A stretch of 64,000 nucleotides of DNA from an uncultured Ruminococcus sp. (GTDB taxonomy: Bacteria > Bacillota > Clostridia > Oscillospirales > Ruminococcaceae). The position numbers and the translations under genes were made by a program. Shown here in pieces: positions 35,092 through 43,757 of this stretch (within the stretch, counting starts at the first letter, position 1; each line of letters starts with the position of its first letter). The stretch is from positions 1-64,000 of the forward strand of contig CAMCRP010000007.1 in the NCBI GenBank assembly GCA_945877315.1, written 5' to 3'. Under the pieces are notes generated by a model. The model had not been told where the DNA came from, did not search any database, and worked only from the letters and a program-made list of their open reading frames with translations.

Positions 35092-35754
35092 GTGAAAGTT
35101 GTAATTGTCGGCGGAGGCAAGGTCGGTTACTATCTTGCCAAAACTCTGCTGGAGCACGGTCACGATATCGAGCTTATCGAAATAAACAAGCAGACCTGCG
35201 CTTCCATTGCAAATGAATTGGATATTCCCGTTATCTGCGGAGATTCCACGCAGATAGAAACCCTTGAAGCGGCTTCTCTGGAGGAAGCAGATGCTATAAT
35301 TTGTGTCAGCGGTATGGACGAGGTAAATCTTATCACCTGTCAGCTGGCAAAGAAAACCTTTGGCGTGGCGAAAACCATTGCAAAGGTAAATAATCCGAAA
35401 AATGCCATTGTTCTGAAGGAACTGGGCGTTGACAATGTTATCAACAGTACCGACAGCATTGCATCACTTATCGAGCGTGAGGTGGATACGTCCAAGATAA
35501 AGGAGCTTATCTCTCTCAATCACGGTGAAGCGGTCATCTGTGAGGTAACATTGCCCGAAAAATATTACTACGACGGCAAGCAGCTGATGGACATTAAGCT
35601 GCCCGGGCTTTTCAATATCGTGTCCATTACAAGAGGTAACACGCTTATCATTCCCCGCGGTCAGTCGGTACTGAGAAGCGGTGACAAGCTGCTGGTTATC
35701 TCCGATTCCGACGAGGTGAAAATGCTTCGTTCGGTGCTGAAGCTAAAGGATTGA
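35092..35754 (+). CDS. TrkA-family potassium uptake regulatory protein (RCK, second copy)
   Basis: 220 residues with GGGKVGYYLAKTL (Rossmann) and a C-terminal RCK_C domain. Starts at GTG 35092, with AAAGGAG 9 bp upstream. It is an unequal paralogue of the preceding gene; the pair could form a hetero-oligomeric ring. Both are cotranscribed with the FtsA-like gene that begins 12 bp downstream. Confidence 0.88.
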   Translation: MKVVIVGGGKVGYYLAKTLLEHGHDIELIEINKQTCASIANELDIPVICGDSTQIETLEAASLEEADAIICVSGMDEVNLITCQLAKKTFGVAKTIAKVNNPKNAIVLKELGVDNVINSTDSIASLIEREVDTSKIKELISLNHGEAVICEVTLPEKYYYDGKQLMDIKLPGLFNIVSITRGNTLIIPRGQSVLRSGDKLLVISDSDEVKMLRSVLKLKD

Positions 35755-35766
35755 CAGGAGCTGATA

Positions 35767-37971
35767 ATGTTGGCAAGAGCAGCAAAAAATCCACCGAAAA
35801 CCGAGGAAAAGCCTAAGAAGCGTTCCTCTGCCCGTTCAAAGAGAAAGCAAACCGAGGCGGACGTTTTTTCGCTGGATATTGGTACACGAACTGTCGTGGG
35901 AATAGTGTCCCATTACGAAAATGACAAATTTACCGTGAAATATTCCGTGTCCGTTCCCCACACAAAGCGGGCTATGACCGACGGTCAGATAGAGGACATT
36001 GACGCAGTTGCAAAGGTGGCTGCCGAGGTAAAGGCGGAGCTTGAAAAGCAGTCGGGAATACGTTTGAAGGACGTTGCTATCGCCGCTGCGGGACGTGCCC
36101 TGAAAACCTGCCGTGCCACAGCCGAGATAGATGTGGAGGACAGGGACGCTATCACCGAGGATATGGTGAAATCCTTCGAGCTGGAAGCTGTTTCCAAAGC
36201 TCAGACGGAGCTTGACAGAAGTGGAGAAACTGAAGCTGCGGCGTTTTACTGTGTCGGTCACACGGTCATTAGCTATCATTTGGACGATTATCCCATAAAA
36301 AGTTTGGTGGGGCACAAGGGCAAAAAGGTCACAGTGGAGCTTATTGCGGCGTTTCTGCCGGGGCTTGTCGTTGAGAGCCTTTATTCCGTTATGGACAAGA
36401 TCGGGCTTAATGTTGCCAGTCTGACTCTTGAGCCTATTGCGGCTATGAACGTTATAATTCCTCCCGAGGTACGTTTGATAAACATTGCTCTTGCGGACAT
36501 CGGAGCGGGTACCTCCGATATTGCCGTTTCTCAAAACGGAAGTATCGTTGCCTATGCAATGGCGACTATTGCGGGCGATGAAATTACCGAGGAAATAATC
36601 AAAAAGTATCTGGTGGATTTCGATACTGCCGAGGAAATGAAGCTTTCGGCGCTTAAAGACACTATTTCCTATAAGGATATTCTGGGATTTGAACACACAC
36701 TGACTTCGGAAGAGTTTATAGGAAGTCTGTTTCCCGCTGCCGAACAGCTTGCGGAAACTATTGCCGACAACATCGTAAATGCCAACGGTTCTGCACCTGC
36801 GGCGGTGTTCCTTGTGGGCGGCGGCAGCCGAATCCCGAACCTTGCAAAAATGGTTGCGGAGAAGCTGGGCGTTCCCGAAAACAGGGTGGCTGTAGGCGGA
36901 AACACCTTCCTGAAAAATGTTGAAATAACCGACGAGGTGCTGAAAGGTCCTGAGTATGTAACTCCTATCGGCATCGGCGTGACTTCGACCCTGCAAAAGG
37001 GCTATGATTTCTCCGTTGTTACCGTAAACGATAAGCGGCTGAGAGTGTTTGACACGAGAAAGCTGACCGTTCTCGATCTGCTGATGATGGCGGGGTACAA
37101 GTCCCATCACATTATTGGGCGTTCGGGAAGAAGCATTACGTTCACCTTAAACGGCGAAAAACAGACGGTTCGGGGCACTCCCGCACTGCCCTCCGAGCTT
37201 ACTGTGAATGGCAGTCCGTCCTCCATTGAAGCGGCGGTCACTCAGGGAGATGTTATCTGTCTGAAACCTGCTGAAAACGGCGTAAATGCGCAGCTTTCCA
37301 TTTCCGATATTGCGGGAGATCTTACAGTAAAGCATATTTCCGTTGATGAGATCGACTACACCGTTGGGACGGAGGTTTTCGTCAACGGCGAGCCTGTCAG
37401 CGGCGATTATATGGTGCAGAATTTCGACAAGGTGGAGGTTTCTTCCGTTTCGACTTTGGGCGACCTGCTGAAACGGTTGGGAATTTCTTCCGAAAAGCTG
37501 GAATTTTTCCGAAACGGCGCAAATGTTTCCGTTAATGCTCTCCTTGAGGACGGGGACAGCTTTACCGTTCGTGATAAAAAGCCGTCACCGACCGTTACGC
37601 CGAAAATTCCCGAAAAGCTGCCCGAACCGCCTGTTTTCGAGGAAGATGACGAGGAGGACGAGTCTGTTCCCGAGATAGTCGTTCAGAGAAGAAAGCCCGA
37701 GCCGCCTGTTTTTGAGGAAGAACCTGTTCCCGAGGAAAAGCCTGCTGTGGAATGTACGGTAGTTCGTTTGAATGGCAAAAATGTTAAGCTGGAGCCAAAA
37801 TCCGATGGTTCATCGAACATTTTCCTTGACCTGATGGCAATTGCAGACATCGACATTAACGCTGCGCCGCCTTCGGGAAATATGATTTTGACCATAAACG
37901 GCAAGGAAGCGGGTTATATGGACGAAGTCCACACGGGCGATGTCATAGTTATCCGTTGGGACGATAACTAA
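35767..37971 (+). CDS. FtsA-like actin-fold protein with a long C-terminal extension
   Basis: 734 residues. Actin-fold phosphate and adenosine loops: LDIGTRTVVGIVS (36-48), LADIGAGTSDIAV (about 240) and FLVGGGSRIPNL (about 345). An SHS2-like 1C domain lies between, as in FtsA. About residues 430-600 contain two or more small beta-grasp-like repeats (VNG/DxV pattern), then an acidic Pro/Glu linker (about 605-665) and a last beta domain. FtsA itself is about 420 residues and ends with a membrane-binding helix, which I do not see here. Cell-shape or division role inferred only. Confidence 0.75.
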   Translation: MLARAAKNPPKTEEKPKKRSSARSKRKQTEADVFSLDIGTRTVVGIVSHYENDKFTVKYSVSVPHTKRAMTDGQIEDIDAVAKVAAEVKAELEKQSGIRLKDVAIAAAGRALKTCRATAEIDVEDRDAITEDMVKSFELEAVSKAQTELDRSGETEAAAFYCVGHTVISYHLDDYPIKSLVGHKGKKVTVELIAAFLPGLVVESLYSVMDKIGLNVASLTLEPIAAMNVIIPPEVRLINIALADIGAGTSDIAVSQNGSIVAYAMATIAGDEITEEIIKKYLVDFDTAEEMKLSALKDTISYKDILGFEHTLTSEEFIGSLFPAAEQLAETIADNIVNANGSAPAAVFLVGGGSRIPNLAKMVAEKLGVPENRVAVGGNTFLKNVEITDEVLKGPEYVTPIGIGVTSTLQKGYDFSVVTVNDKRLRVFDTRKLTVLDLLMMAGYKSHHIIGRSGRSITFTLNGEKQTVRGTPALPSELTVNGSPSSIEAAVTQGDVICLKPAENGVNAQLSISDIAGDLTVKHISVDEIDYTVGTEVFVNGEPVSGDYMVQNFDKVEVSSVSTLGDLLKRLGISSEKLEFFRNGANVSVNALLEDGDSFTVRDKKPSPTVTPKIPEKLPEPPVFEEDDEEDESVPEIVVQRRKPEPPVFEEEPVPEEKPAVECTVVRLNGKNVKLEPKSDGSSNIFLDLMAIADIDINAAPPSGNMILTINGKEAGYMDEVHTGDVIVIRWDDN

Positions 37972-37994
37972 GAAAACGATCATAATTAGGCGTA

Positions 37995-38021
37995 TGTTCC
38001 CCCGCATTTTGCGAGGGAACA
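37995..38021 (-). terminator. hairpin between FtsA-like gene and spoIVB
   Basis: 11-bp arms (37995-38005 and 38011-38021; one mismatch on plus, a G-U on minus), 5-nt loop. Neither side has a long T-run, but it lies between two converging genes and may act for either. Confidence 0.5.
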
Positions 38022-38060
38022 CACTAATTCCACTTTACACTTTTCACTTTTTCAAAAAGG

Positions 38061-39299
38061 TCAGGCAGCGTTTTCATCAGAAACGGAAATTTTGCAGGAT
38101 TCCTCATACATAGTATCGGCGAAAATTGCATATCCTTTTTTGGGATTGCTTACAAAAACGTGGGTGACTGCGCCTACCAGTTTTCCGTTCTGGATAATTG
38201 GGCTGCCGCTCATTCCCTGGACAATGCCGCCCGTTTCAGCCAAAAGCTGAGGGTCGGTTATGCGAATTACCATATTTCGGCTGTCGGGGGCGTCGGTCAG
38301 GTCGATTTTTTCGATGGAAACGGAGTATTGCTTTGGCGTTTTTCCTTTTATGGTGCTGAGAATATATGCGTCGCCAATCTCAATTTCCTGACGCATAGCA
38401 AGAGGTATTCCCGAAGATGCTACAGGTGAACTGTCCATTAAACCGTACACACCGCTTTGACAGTTTTCCGCAAGTATTCCCGATGGAAGTCCCGTGGTGA
38501 AGGTGCCGATAAGCTCCCCGGGCTTGCCTGATTTTCCCTTAGATACGCCGTTTATGACTACATCGGCGGATTGTCCCGTTGAAAGGGGAAGTATCTCTCC
38601 GTTGTCAGAGTCGCAGACGGGGTGTCCAAGACCCGCAAACACGCCTGTTTCGGCGTTATAGAAGGTGACTGTTCCTATGCCTGCGGTGCTGTCCCGCACC
38701 CAAAGACCTGCCTTATATTTGCCGTCCTCCGAGGATTTTTTCGGGGTGATATAGGACGTGCAGTCTACTGAATTCCGTCGGTAGGAAACGGTAACGGGCT
38801 TACCTTCGGAACCGTCGATAAGCTTTTGAAGCTCGGCGTTGGTCATGACCTTCTGACCGTTTACGGAGGTTATGATGTCGCCCGCTTGCAGTCCTGCCGA
38901 TTTGGCGGGGGAAACAAGCTGCCTGTCCGAGGTAAATTCTCCCGTGTCAATTACCATAACACCGTCGGTCAGGAGCTTTATGCCGAAGGGTGTTCCACAG
39001 GGGACGAGGACGGGTTCATCAACATGGGTAACGCTTACATTTTTGATAGGCAGAACACCGAAAAGCCGAAGCTGCACCTGTTCGGTAGTGTCCTTTGTGA
39101 TGCCGTTTATTTCTGTTGAAACGGGCTTGATAAGGTCGGCAGTTAGGGGCTTGCAGGAGAAATTCAGGACGTTTTCTCCGGTCACATAGTATTCGTCCGG
39201 AAGATTAAAGCTGTAATGTGCTGCCGCCGCAAACAATATTGCTGACAGCGAAACGGCAGCGGCTGACAGTACCGCTAAAATTTTTGCTGCTGTTTTCAT
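38061..39299 (-). CDS. spoIVB: SpoIVB sporulation serine peptidase
   Basis: Secreted by the forespore to trigger sigma-K activation through SpoIVFA. 412 residues: signal anchor (about 5-30), PDZ domain (about 115-200; GLQAGDIITSVNG), and an S55 peptidase domain with the catalytic His in GLGHPVCD and the Ser in GMSGSPII. ATG 39299 follows GAAAGGA. A spore-formation gene independent of the other sporulation genes nearby. Confidence 0.95.
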   Translation of the reverse strand: MKTAAKILAVLSAAAVSLSAILFAAAAHYSFNLPDEYYVTGENVLNFSCKPLTADLIKPVSTEINGITKDTTEQVQLRLFGVLPIKNVSVTHVDEPVLVPCGTPFGIKLLTDGVMVIDTGEFTSDRQLVSPAKSAGLQAGDIITSVNGQKVMTNAELQKLIDGSEGKPVTVSYRRNSVDCTSYITPKKSSEDGKYKAGLWVRDSTAGIGTVTFYNAETGVFAGLGHPVCDSDNGEILPLSTGQSADVVINGVSKGKSGKPGELIGTFTTGLPSGILAENCQSGVYGLMDSSPVASSGIPLAMRQEIEIGDAYILSTIKGKTPKQYSVSIEKIDLTDAPDSRNMVIRITDPQLLAETGGIVQGMSGSPIIQNGKLVGAVTHVFVSNPKKGYAIFADTMYEESCKISVSDENAA

Positions 39300-39328
39300 A
39301 GCTGTTGTCCTTTCTTCACGGATTATTT

Positions 39329-39346
39329 GCAGCGAACATTCGCTGC
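39329..39346 (-). promoter_or_regulatory. 18-bp palindrome in the spoIVB leader
   Basis: Two 8-bp arms (GCAGCGAA and TTCGCTGC) separated by CA, about 30 bp before the spoIVB start and close to the Shine-Dalgarno. In DNA it could be an operator; in RNA a tight hairpin. Confidence 0.55.
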
Positions 39347-39471
39347 TATATTAATATTGACAGCTTTCAGAAGAATACACGTGTTTTATATTCTGTAATT
39401 TTACACCCAACCTTTTGATTAATGTGTCGAAATTAGCAATACAGAAAAAGGAAATATAATTTATAAATGAG

Positions 39472-39927
39472 GTGTTTTCTATTAATAAAGTGAGAAAATT
39501 TCTAATTTTTTTGATGATAATTGCAACTGCGGTCTATCCCGTCTTTTTCAATATTATGGGCGGCATAGGAATAATTGCAAAATCCGGAAATGAGAATGCT
39601 TCAAACGGCGTTGTGCTTATAGTATCCTCTCTGCTGCTTGTAGGCGGTGCTGCGCTGGCGATACTGAGGAAAAATATTGCCTCGGTAATATGTACGGCGA
39701 CTGGTACGGTGGCTGCGGTCTATGTTATTCGCACGATCTCGCTGATAGCCAACACAGACAAGCTTGTAATGCGGCATCTGCCTACGGTGGCTGTTCCCGT
39801 GCTTACTGCGATAGTTCTTCTGCTGAATTTTCTCGATCCAGAAGCGGTCAGAAAAAGAGCGGAGAAAAAGCGGGCAAAGCTTGAAAGTGAGAACAGAGAA
39901 CTGACAGCAGATGAGAAAATTATTTGA
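39472..39927 (+). CDS. small polytopic membrane protein
   Basis: 151 residues with four hydrophobic segments (about 11-30, 42-60, 66-85, 100-118), then a basic, charged tail (KKRAKLESENRELTADEKII). Start uncertain: GTG 39472 opens the frame, while GAGGTG (39469-39474) is better placed for an ATT at 39481 or a GTG at 39490. No family recognised. Confidence 0.55.
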   Translation: MFSINKVRKFLIFLMIIATAVYPVFFNIMGGIGIIAKSGNENASNGVVLIVSSLLLVGGAALAILRKNIASVICTATGTVAAVYVIRTISLIANTDKLVMRHLPTVAVPVLTAIVLLLNFLDPEAVRKRAEKKRAKLESENRELTADEKII

Positions 39928-39960
39928 GAATTTACAGAACAGACTTTGCATGGGAGAGCA

Positions 39961-40050
39961 GGGAAGCGTCCCGGTACAATTTTTGCACTAAGGTGACAGA
40001 GGCTGCAAAGGAAGTTGCTGCTTTCAGTTTTACATATTTCACAAGGTAAA
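39961..40050. repeat. copy of a dispersed intergenic repeat
   Basis: Contains GGGAAGCGTCCC (39961-39972) and TTGCACTAAGG (39983-39993). The first motif recurs in inverted orientation at 59673-59684; the second recurs at 52038-52048. The downstream segment (TGCTGC-TTTC...GGTAAAATC) is also partly alignable to the copy at 52038. Confidence 0.5.
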
Positions 40051-40190
40051 ATCTCATAAATGAATCCGAAAATATACAAAAATTTTACAAACGGATATAA
40101 TTTTCTGTGTTTTTTAAGTTTAATTATGTGATATACTAAAAAAATGTGAGAAAAGAGTTGGATTTACATTTTTCGAAAGGACGGATGATC

Positions 40191-40928
40191 TTGCTGAAAA
40201 AAATCCTGGCTGCCATATTATCCGCAGCTGCCGCTTTGACTATGTTTAGTGTGTCGGCAGGGGCAGAGAACAAGACTATGGTGCTTGATGATGCTTACAT
40301 CAGAATTGAAAATAACATAGGCTGGGATTGTCTTACCAGAGATGATATGCCCTCCGAGGCACTTTCCGCAGGCGGTTTTTCTGCCGACTCTTTTAATGTA
40401 TTTGCCGAAAAGAACGACTATTACTTGTACTGCTTCAACTCAAATAAATCAAATATCATCACCGTTAAATGCTTTTCCGACAGTAAGTCCGAGGAGATAT
40501 TTTCGCTGAACGATGCAACTTATCAGCAGCAGCAGGAGCTCATTGGTGAGATGGCAAGCAGAGGAGTGATCCCTGAAAATTCCACCATACTCAGCTCAAA
40601 TGAGAAGTTCAAGCTGAATGATCAGGCGGTGGTGTATGTCATAAACTACTGCTATTCATCGGGAAAGAAAAATGATTACGGCTGCACATATTTTACCGTT
40701 CAGAACGGCAGCTACATATCCATTGATCTTATTTCCAAGGGTAAGGAGATAGAAAAATCCACGCTTGCCAAGTTCAAAAATATGATAAACACTGTTGCGT
40801 TTACCCGAATTGACGAAAAACCGCTTTTTACCAAGGAACAGCTGATGATAGGCGCAGGCGGTCTTTTGATACTGCTTTTCCTGATTTTTATCATTTCGGC
40901 AGGAAAACGGCGTAAAAAGGGAATGTAA
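40191..40928 (+). CDS. secreted type I membrane protein of unknown function
   Basis: About 245 residues: signal peptide (LKKILAAILSAAAALTMFSVSAGA), polar ectodomain, a C-terminal membrane segment (MIGAGGLLILLFLIFII) and a short basic tail. AAAGGA (40176-40181) is only 3 bp before ATG 40185 but 9 bp before TTG 40191, so I use TTG. An extended -10 TGATATACT lies at 40129-40137. No family recognised. Confidence 0.6.
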   Translation: MLKKILAAILSAAAALTMFSVSAGAENKTMVLDDAYIRIENNIGWDCLTRDDMPSEALSAGGFSADSFNVFAEKNDYYLYCFNSNKSNIITVKCFSDSKSEEIFSLNDATYQQQQELIGEMASRGVIPENSTILSSNEKFKLNDQAVVYVINYCYSSGKKNDYGCTYFTVQNGSYISIDLISKGKEIEKSTLAKFKNMINTVAFTRIDEKPLFTKEQLMIGAGGLLILLFLIFIISAGKRRKKGM

Positions 40929-41009
40929 GGATTTCGGCTGCGGTATTATCGCAGCCTTTTTTTGTTTTGCTGTAAATATTACATTTTGGTGTTATTTTTC
41001 GACATTCTA

Positions 41010-41038
41010 TTGACATAGCGCATATATTGAGATATAAT
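41010..41038 (+). promoter_or_regulatory. consensus sigma-A promoter for CmpB-like gene
   Basis: TTGACA 41010-41015, 17-bp spacer, TATAAT 41033-41038. It shows that translation cannot start before about 41045. Confidence 0.8.
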
Positions 41039-41083
41039 ACCATTGTCAGGTATGTTTTTTCATTCGGATTTGAGGTTTTTAGT

Positions 41084-41911
41084 ATGATAACAATTCCTTT
41101 TTTTGGATATAATCTATATCAAATGTTTCTGATTTTCTGCTTCTGGTCGTTTATAGGCTGGGGCATTGAAGTGGTTTATATGACATTGGAAACGGGCGAA
41201 TTTCAGAACAGAGGGTTTCTGAATATGCCGTTTTGTCCTATCTATGGGTTTGGTGTACTGATAGTCGTTGCAAGCTGCCGACCCATAATAGACCATCCGG
41301 TTGTACTTTTCTTCCTGTCGGCTATTGTGTGTACTACTGTTGAGCTGTTGGTTGGCATCGGGCTGGAGAAGCTGTTTCACAATATCTGGTGGGATTATTC
41401 CCGTGAAAAATTTAACTACAAGGGCTACATATGTCTAAAGGTAACGCTTTTGTGGGGAATGGGCTGCCTTATCGTTGTGAAAATAGTTCACCCGCTGGTG
41501 GAAAAGGGAGTGAATCTGATACCTTTTAAGGTAGGGCTGGCGTTTATAGCCGTAATGTCTGTTTTGCTTATTATCGACATTATTTCGTCGGTTTCCGATG
41601 TTGAAAATCTTAACAAATATCTGAAAAAGATAGACGAGATCGCAAAGCTTATGACGGCAAGCTCCGTTGCTATTGGAGAAAATCTTTCCAACGAAACACT
41701 TGACTTGAAGGACAAATACAACCGCCTTCTGGAACAGGCTGTTTCCGCTCAGGGACGTCTTATTCGGGCGTTTCCGTATCTGAAAAGCCGCACCTACGGC
41801 ATTGCTATGGAGAGTATCAAGCGCAAATTTTTCGGCGAAAAGTATAAGACCAGCGAAACTGTTTTAGGTCTTGTTGAGGAAAAGAAGCCCGTTAAGCCGA
41901 CAAAAAAATGA
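41084..41911 (+). CDS. CmpB-like putative ABC-transporter-type membrane protein
   Basis: 275 residues. The N-terminal half matches the ABC_trans_CmpB family (PF06541-type): SFIGWGIEVVYMTLETGEFQNRGFLNMPFCPIYGFG...WWDYSREKFNYKGYICLKVTLLWG. Multiple membrane segments, then a cytoplasmic helical tail (about 180-275). Biochemical function is not known to me. ATG 41084 has GAGG about 8 bp upstream. Confidence 0.82.
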   Translation: MITIPFFGYNLYQMFLIFCFWSFIGWGIEVVYMTLETGEFQNRGFLNMPFCPIYGFGVLIVVASCRPIIDHPVVLFFLSAIVCTTVELLVGIGLEKLFHNIWWDYSREKFNYKGYICLKVTLLWGMGCLIVVKIVHPLVEKGVNLIPFKVGLAFIAVMSVLLIIDIISSVSDVENLNKYLKKIDEIAKLMTASSVAIGENLSNETLDLKDKYNRLLEQAVSAQGRLIRAFPYLKSRTYGIAMESIKRKFFGEKYKTSETVLGLVEEKKPVKPTKK

Positions 41912-41918
41912 AATAGCT

Positions 41919-41957
41919 CAAAAAACCACCCTTGCTGCTGCGAAGGTGGTTTTTCGG
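41919..41957 (+). terminator. bidirectional terminator between CmpB-like and spoVAE genes
   Basis: AAAAACCACC and GGTGGTTTTT arms around GCTGCTGC; T-runs on both sides, so it can stop both converging units. Confidence 0.85.
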
Positions 41958-41969
41958 TTTTTTGTAATG

Positions 41970-42323
41970 TTACTTTTCCTTCGGCTTAAAGATAAGCGCA
42001 ACTGCCAGACCAAACACCATTGCTGCCGTTATGCCTGCAGCCGATGAGGTCAGTCCACCCGTCAATGCTCCCAGAAGTCCCTTTTCGCTGACGGCTTCCT
42101 TTACACCTTCCGACAGGAGATAGCCGAAGCCTGTGAGGGGTACTGTTGCTCCCGCTCCCGCAAATTCCGCAAAGGGTTTGTAAAGTCCGACTGCGCCCAG
42201 AATGACGCCTGCTACCACATACGCCACAAGGATCCTTGCGGGGGTAAGCTTGGTGTAATCAATCAGCACCTGCCCGATGGCGCAGAGCAGTCCGCCTATG
42301 AGAAATGACCATAAATAGTCCAT
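41970..42323 (-). CDS. spoVAE: stage V sporulation protein AE
   Basis: 117-residue membrane protein of the SpoVAE family, needed for dipicolinate movement into the spore. MDYLWSFLIGGLLCAIGQVLIDYTKLTPARILVAYVV is the family start; later GATVPLTGFGYLLSEGVKEAV. Frame is open to 42494, but AAAGGAG picks ATG 42323. Follows spoVAD by 14 bp. Confidence 0.92.
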   Translation of the reverse strand: MDYLWSFLIGGLLCAIGQVLIDYTKLTPARILVAYVVAGVILGAVGLYKPFAEFAGAGATVPLTGFGYLLSEGVKEAVSEKGLLGALTGGLTSSAAGITAAMVFGLAVALIFKPKEK

Positions 42324-42337
42324 TGTTTGCTCCTTTC

Positions 42338-43351
42338 TCAGTCCGAAGAACTGTTTGAGATATGCACGGCGTGGGACACGGACGGTATACTTTCTCCCTG
42401 TTGTGATGCGGTTGTGGACATAAGTGCGCCCGTTGCGCAGAAGAGAATGTTTTTCAGCTCGCCCGTTTTTACCTTTGGCAGGAAATATCCGCAAAGAACC
42501 GATGCGCTGCAGCCGCAGCCCGAACCGCCTGCGTGTACGTCCTGTTCCTTTAGGTCGAACATCATAACGCCGCAGTCGGAGTGGTTTTTGGAGATGTCAA
42601 TGCCGTCACGGGAGAGAAGCTCGTAGAGAAGCTTTGTGCCGACTGTTCCCAGATCTCCCGTGATAATTCGGTCGAAATCGGCGGGAGTTTTTCCCGTGTC
42701 CTCCAGATAGCTTCTGATGACATATGCGGCGGCGGGAGCCATGGCGGCGCCCATATTGTTTGCATCGGTCACGCCCAGGTCGCATATTTTGCCGATAGTT
42801 ACGCCTTTTACATAGGGCGGGACGGATTTTTCCGCAACGACTACCGCTCCCGAAGCGGTGCAGGTCCATTGTGCGGTGGGGGTTCGCTGTCCGCCGTAGG
42901 ACAGGGGCAGGCGGAACTGCCTTTCGGCGGTGCAGAAATGTGAGGAGGTCACGGCAACGATATGTCCACCTGCACCGCTGTCGGTAAGCAGAGATGCAAG
43001 GAGAAGTCCCTCTGACATAGTGGAGCATGCCCCGAAAAGCCCTAAAATAGGAATGTCAAACCCTCTAAGGGCATAGGTGGAGCTGATACATTGATTGAGC
43101 AGATCCCCCGAAAACATATAGTCAATATCCTCTGGGGTAAATCCGCCTTTGTCCAAAGCGGCGGAAACTGTACGTTTGAGCATTTCGCTTTCCGCTTTCT
43201 CCCAGGTGTCCTGACCGAAATAGGCGTCCTGTTCACACTGGTCGAAGCAGCTGCCAAGTGGGCCCTCGCTTTCCTTTTTGCCGACTACCGATGCAAAGCT
43301 GACTATGGAAGGCGTGTTTTTCAGCACAAATGTATTTCCCGTGATTTTCAA
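42338..43351 (-). CDS. spoVAD: stage V sporulation protein AD
   Basis: 337 residues, thiolase-like fold, binds dipicolinic acid. Family features: LGSCFDQCEQDAYFGQDTWEKAE, FSGDLLNQCISSTYALRGFDIP, LFGACSTMSE, SSHFCTAERQFRLPLSYGGQRTPTAQWTCTASGA. TTG 43351 preceded by GAAAGGA. A spoVAC gene, usually just upstream, is absent here. Confidence 0.95.
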   Translation of the reverse strand: MKITGNTFVLKNTPSIVSFASVVGKKESEGPLGSCFDQCEQDAYFGQDTWEKAESEMLKRTVSAALDKGGFTPEDIDYMFSGDLLNQCISSTYALRGFDIPILGLFGACSTMSEGLLLASLLTDSGAGGHIVAVTSSHFCTAERQFRLPLSYGGQRTPTAQWTCTASGAVVVAEKSVPPYVKGVTIGKICDLGVTDANNMGAAMAPAAAYVIRSYLEDTGKTPADFDRIITGDLGTVGTKLLYELLSRDGIDISKNHSDCGVMMFDLKEQDVHAGGSGCGCSASVLCGYFLPKVKTGELKNILFCATGALMSTTASQQGESIPSVSHAVHISNSSSD

Positions 43352-43420
43352 GTTATCAGTCCTTTCGGAAAATTTCTATTAGTTTTTCACGTTTTGTTGA
43401 TTTTATACGGAAATATCCAA

Positions 43421-43468
43421 ATAAAAAATCCGTGTATCAGATACTGCATGTAGTATCTGATACACGGA
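43421..43468 (-). terminator. strong terminator of the Cys-rich small gene
   Basis: 17-bp perfect arms (43429-43445 and 43452-43468), 6-nt loop; on the minus strand followed by TTTTTTAT. It separates spoVAD from the upstream gene. Confidence 0.95.
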
Positions 43469-43487
43469 GCATATCAACATATTGATA

Positions 43488-43673
43488 TCACTGCTTTGCA
43501 GCTATCTTATATTCATCTCCCAAACGGAAAAATGGGCAATTACGGTTTCCGCCTGTGATGTATCTTACATAGTCGTCCTCGTCCATATTGACCTCGCAGC
43601 AGTAGTCCTCGTAATCCTCGTCATAGGCGTAATATGCGCAAAGCTCGCAGTCATGGGGCTGTTTATCATTCAT
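43488..43673 (-). CDS. small acidic Cys-rich protein
   Basis: 61 residues: CELCAYY...CCEVN...RNCPFFRLGDEY with five Cys, and many Asp/Glu. The pattern suggests a metal-binding small protein (similar to DUF6472-type proteins, recalled rather than searched). Its own promoter (43708-43736) and terminator flank it. Confidence 0.75.
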   Translation of the reverse strand: MNDKQPHDCELCAYYAYDEDYEDYCCEVNMDEDDYVRYITGGNRNCPFFRLGDEYKIAAKQ

Positions 43674-43707
43674 AGTATGACCTGCTTTCTTCTTTTAATT
43701 TAAGATA

Positions 43708-43736
43708 ATTTTACCACTATACAGCCTATTTGTCAA
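43708..43736 (-). promoter_or_regulatory. promoter of the Cys-rich small gene
   Basis: Minus strand TTGACA (43731-43736), 17-bp spacer, TAAAAT (43708-43713). Confidence 0.65.
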
Positions 43737-43757
43737 CTGCGAATTTTTCGGAAAATG

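Noticed and set aside
35836..37110. 424-codon minus-strand frame under the FtsA-like gene
   Set aside because: Low-complexity odd composition, no start signal, and antisense to a conserved gene.
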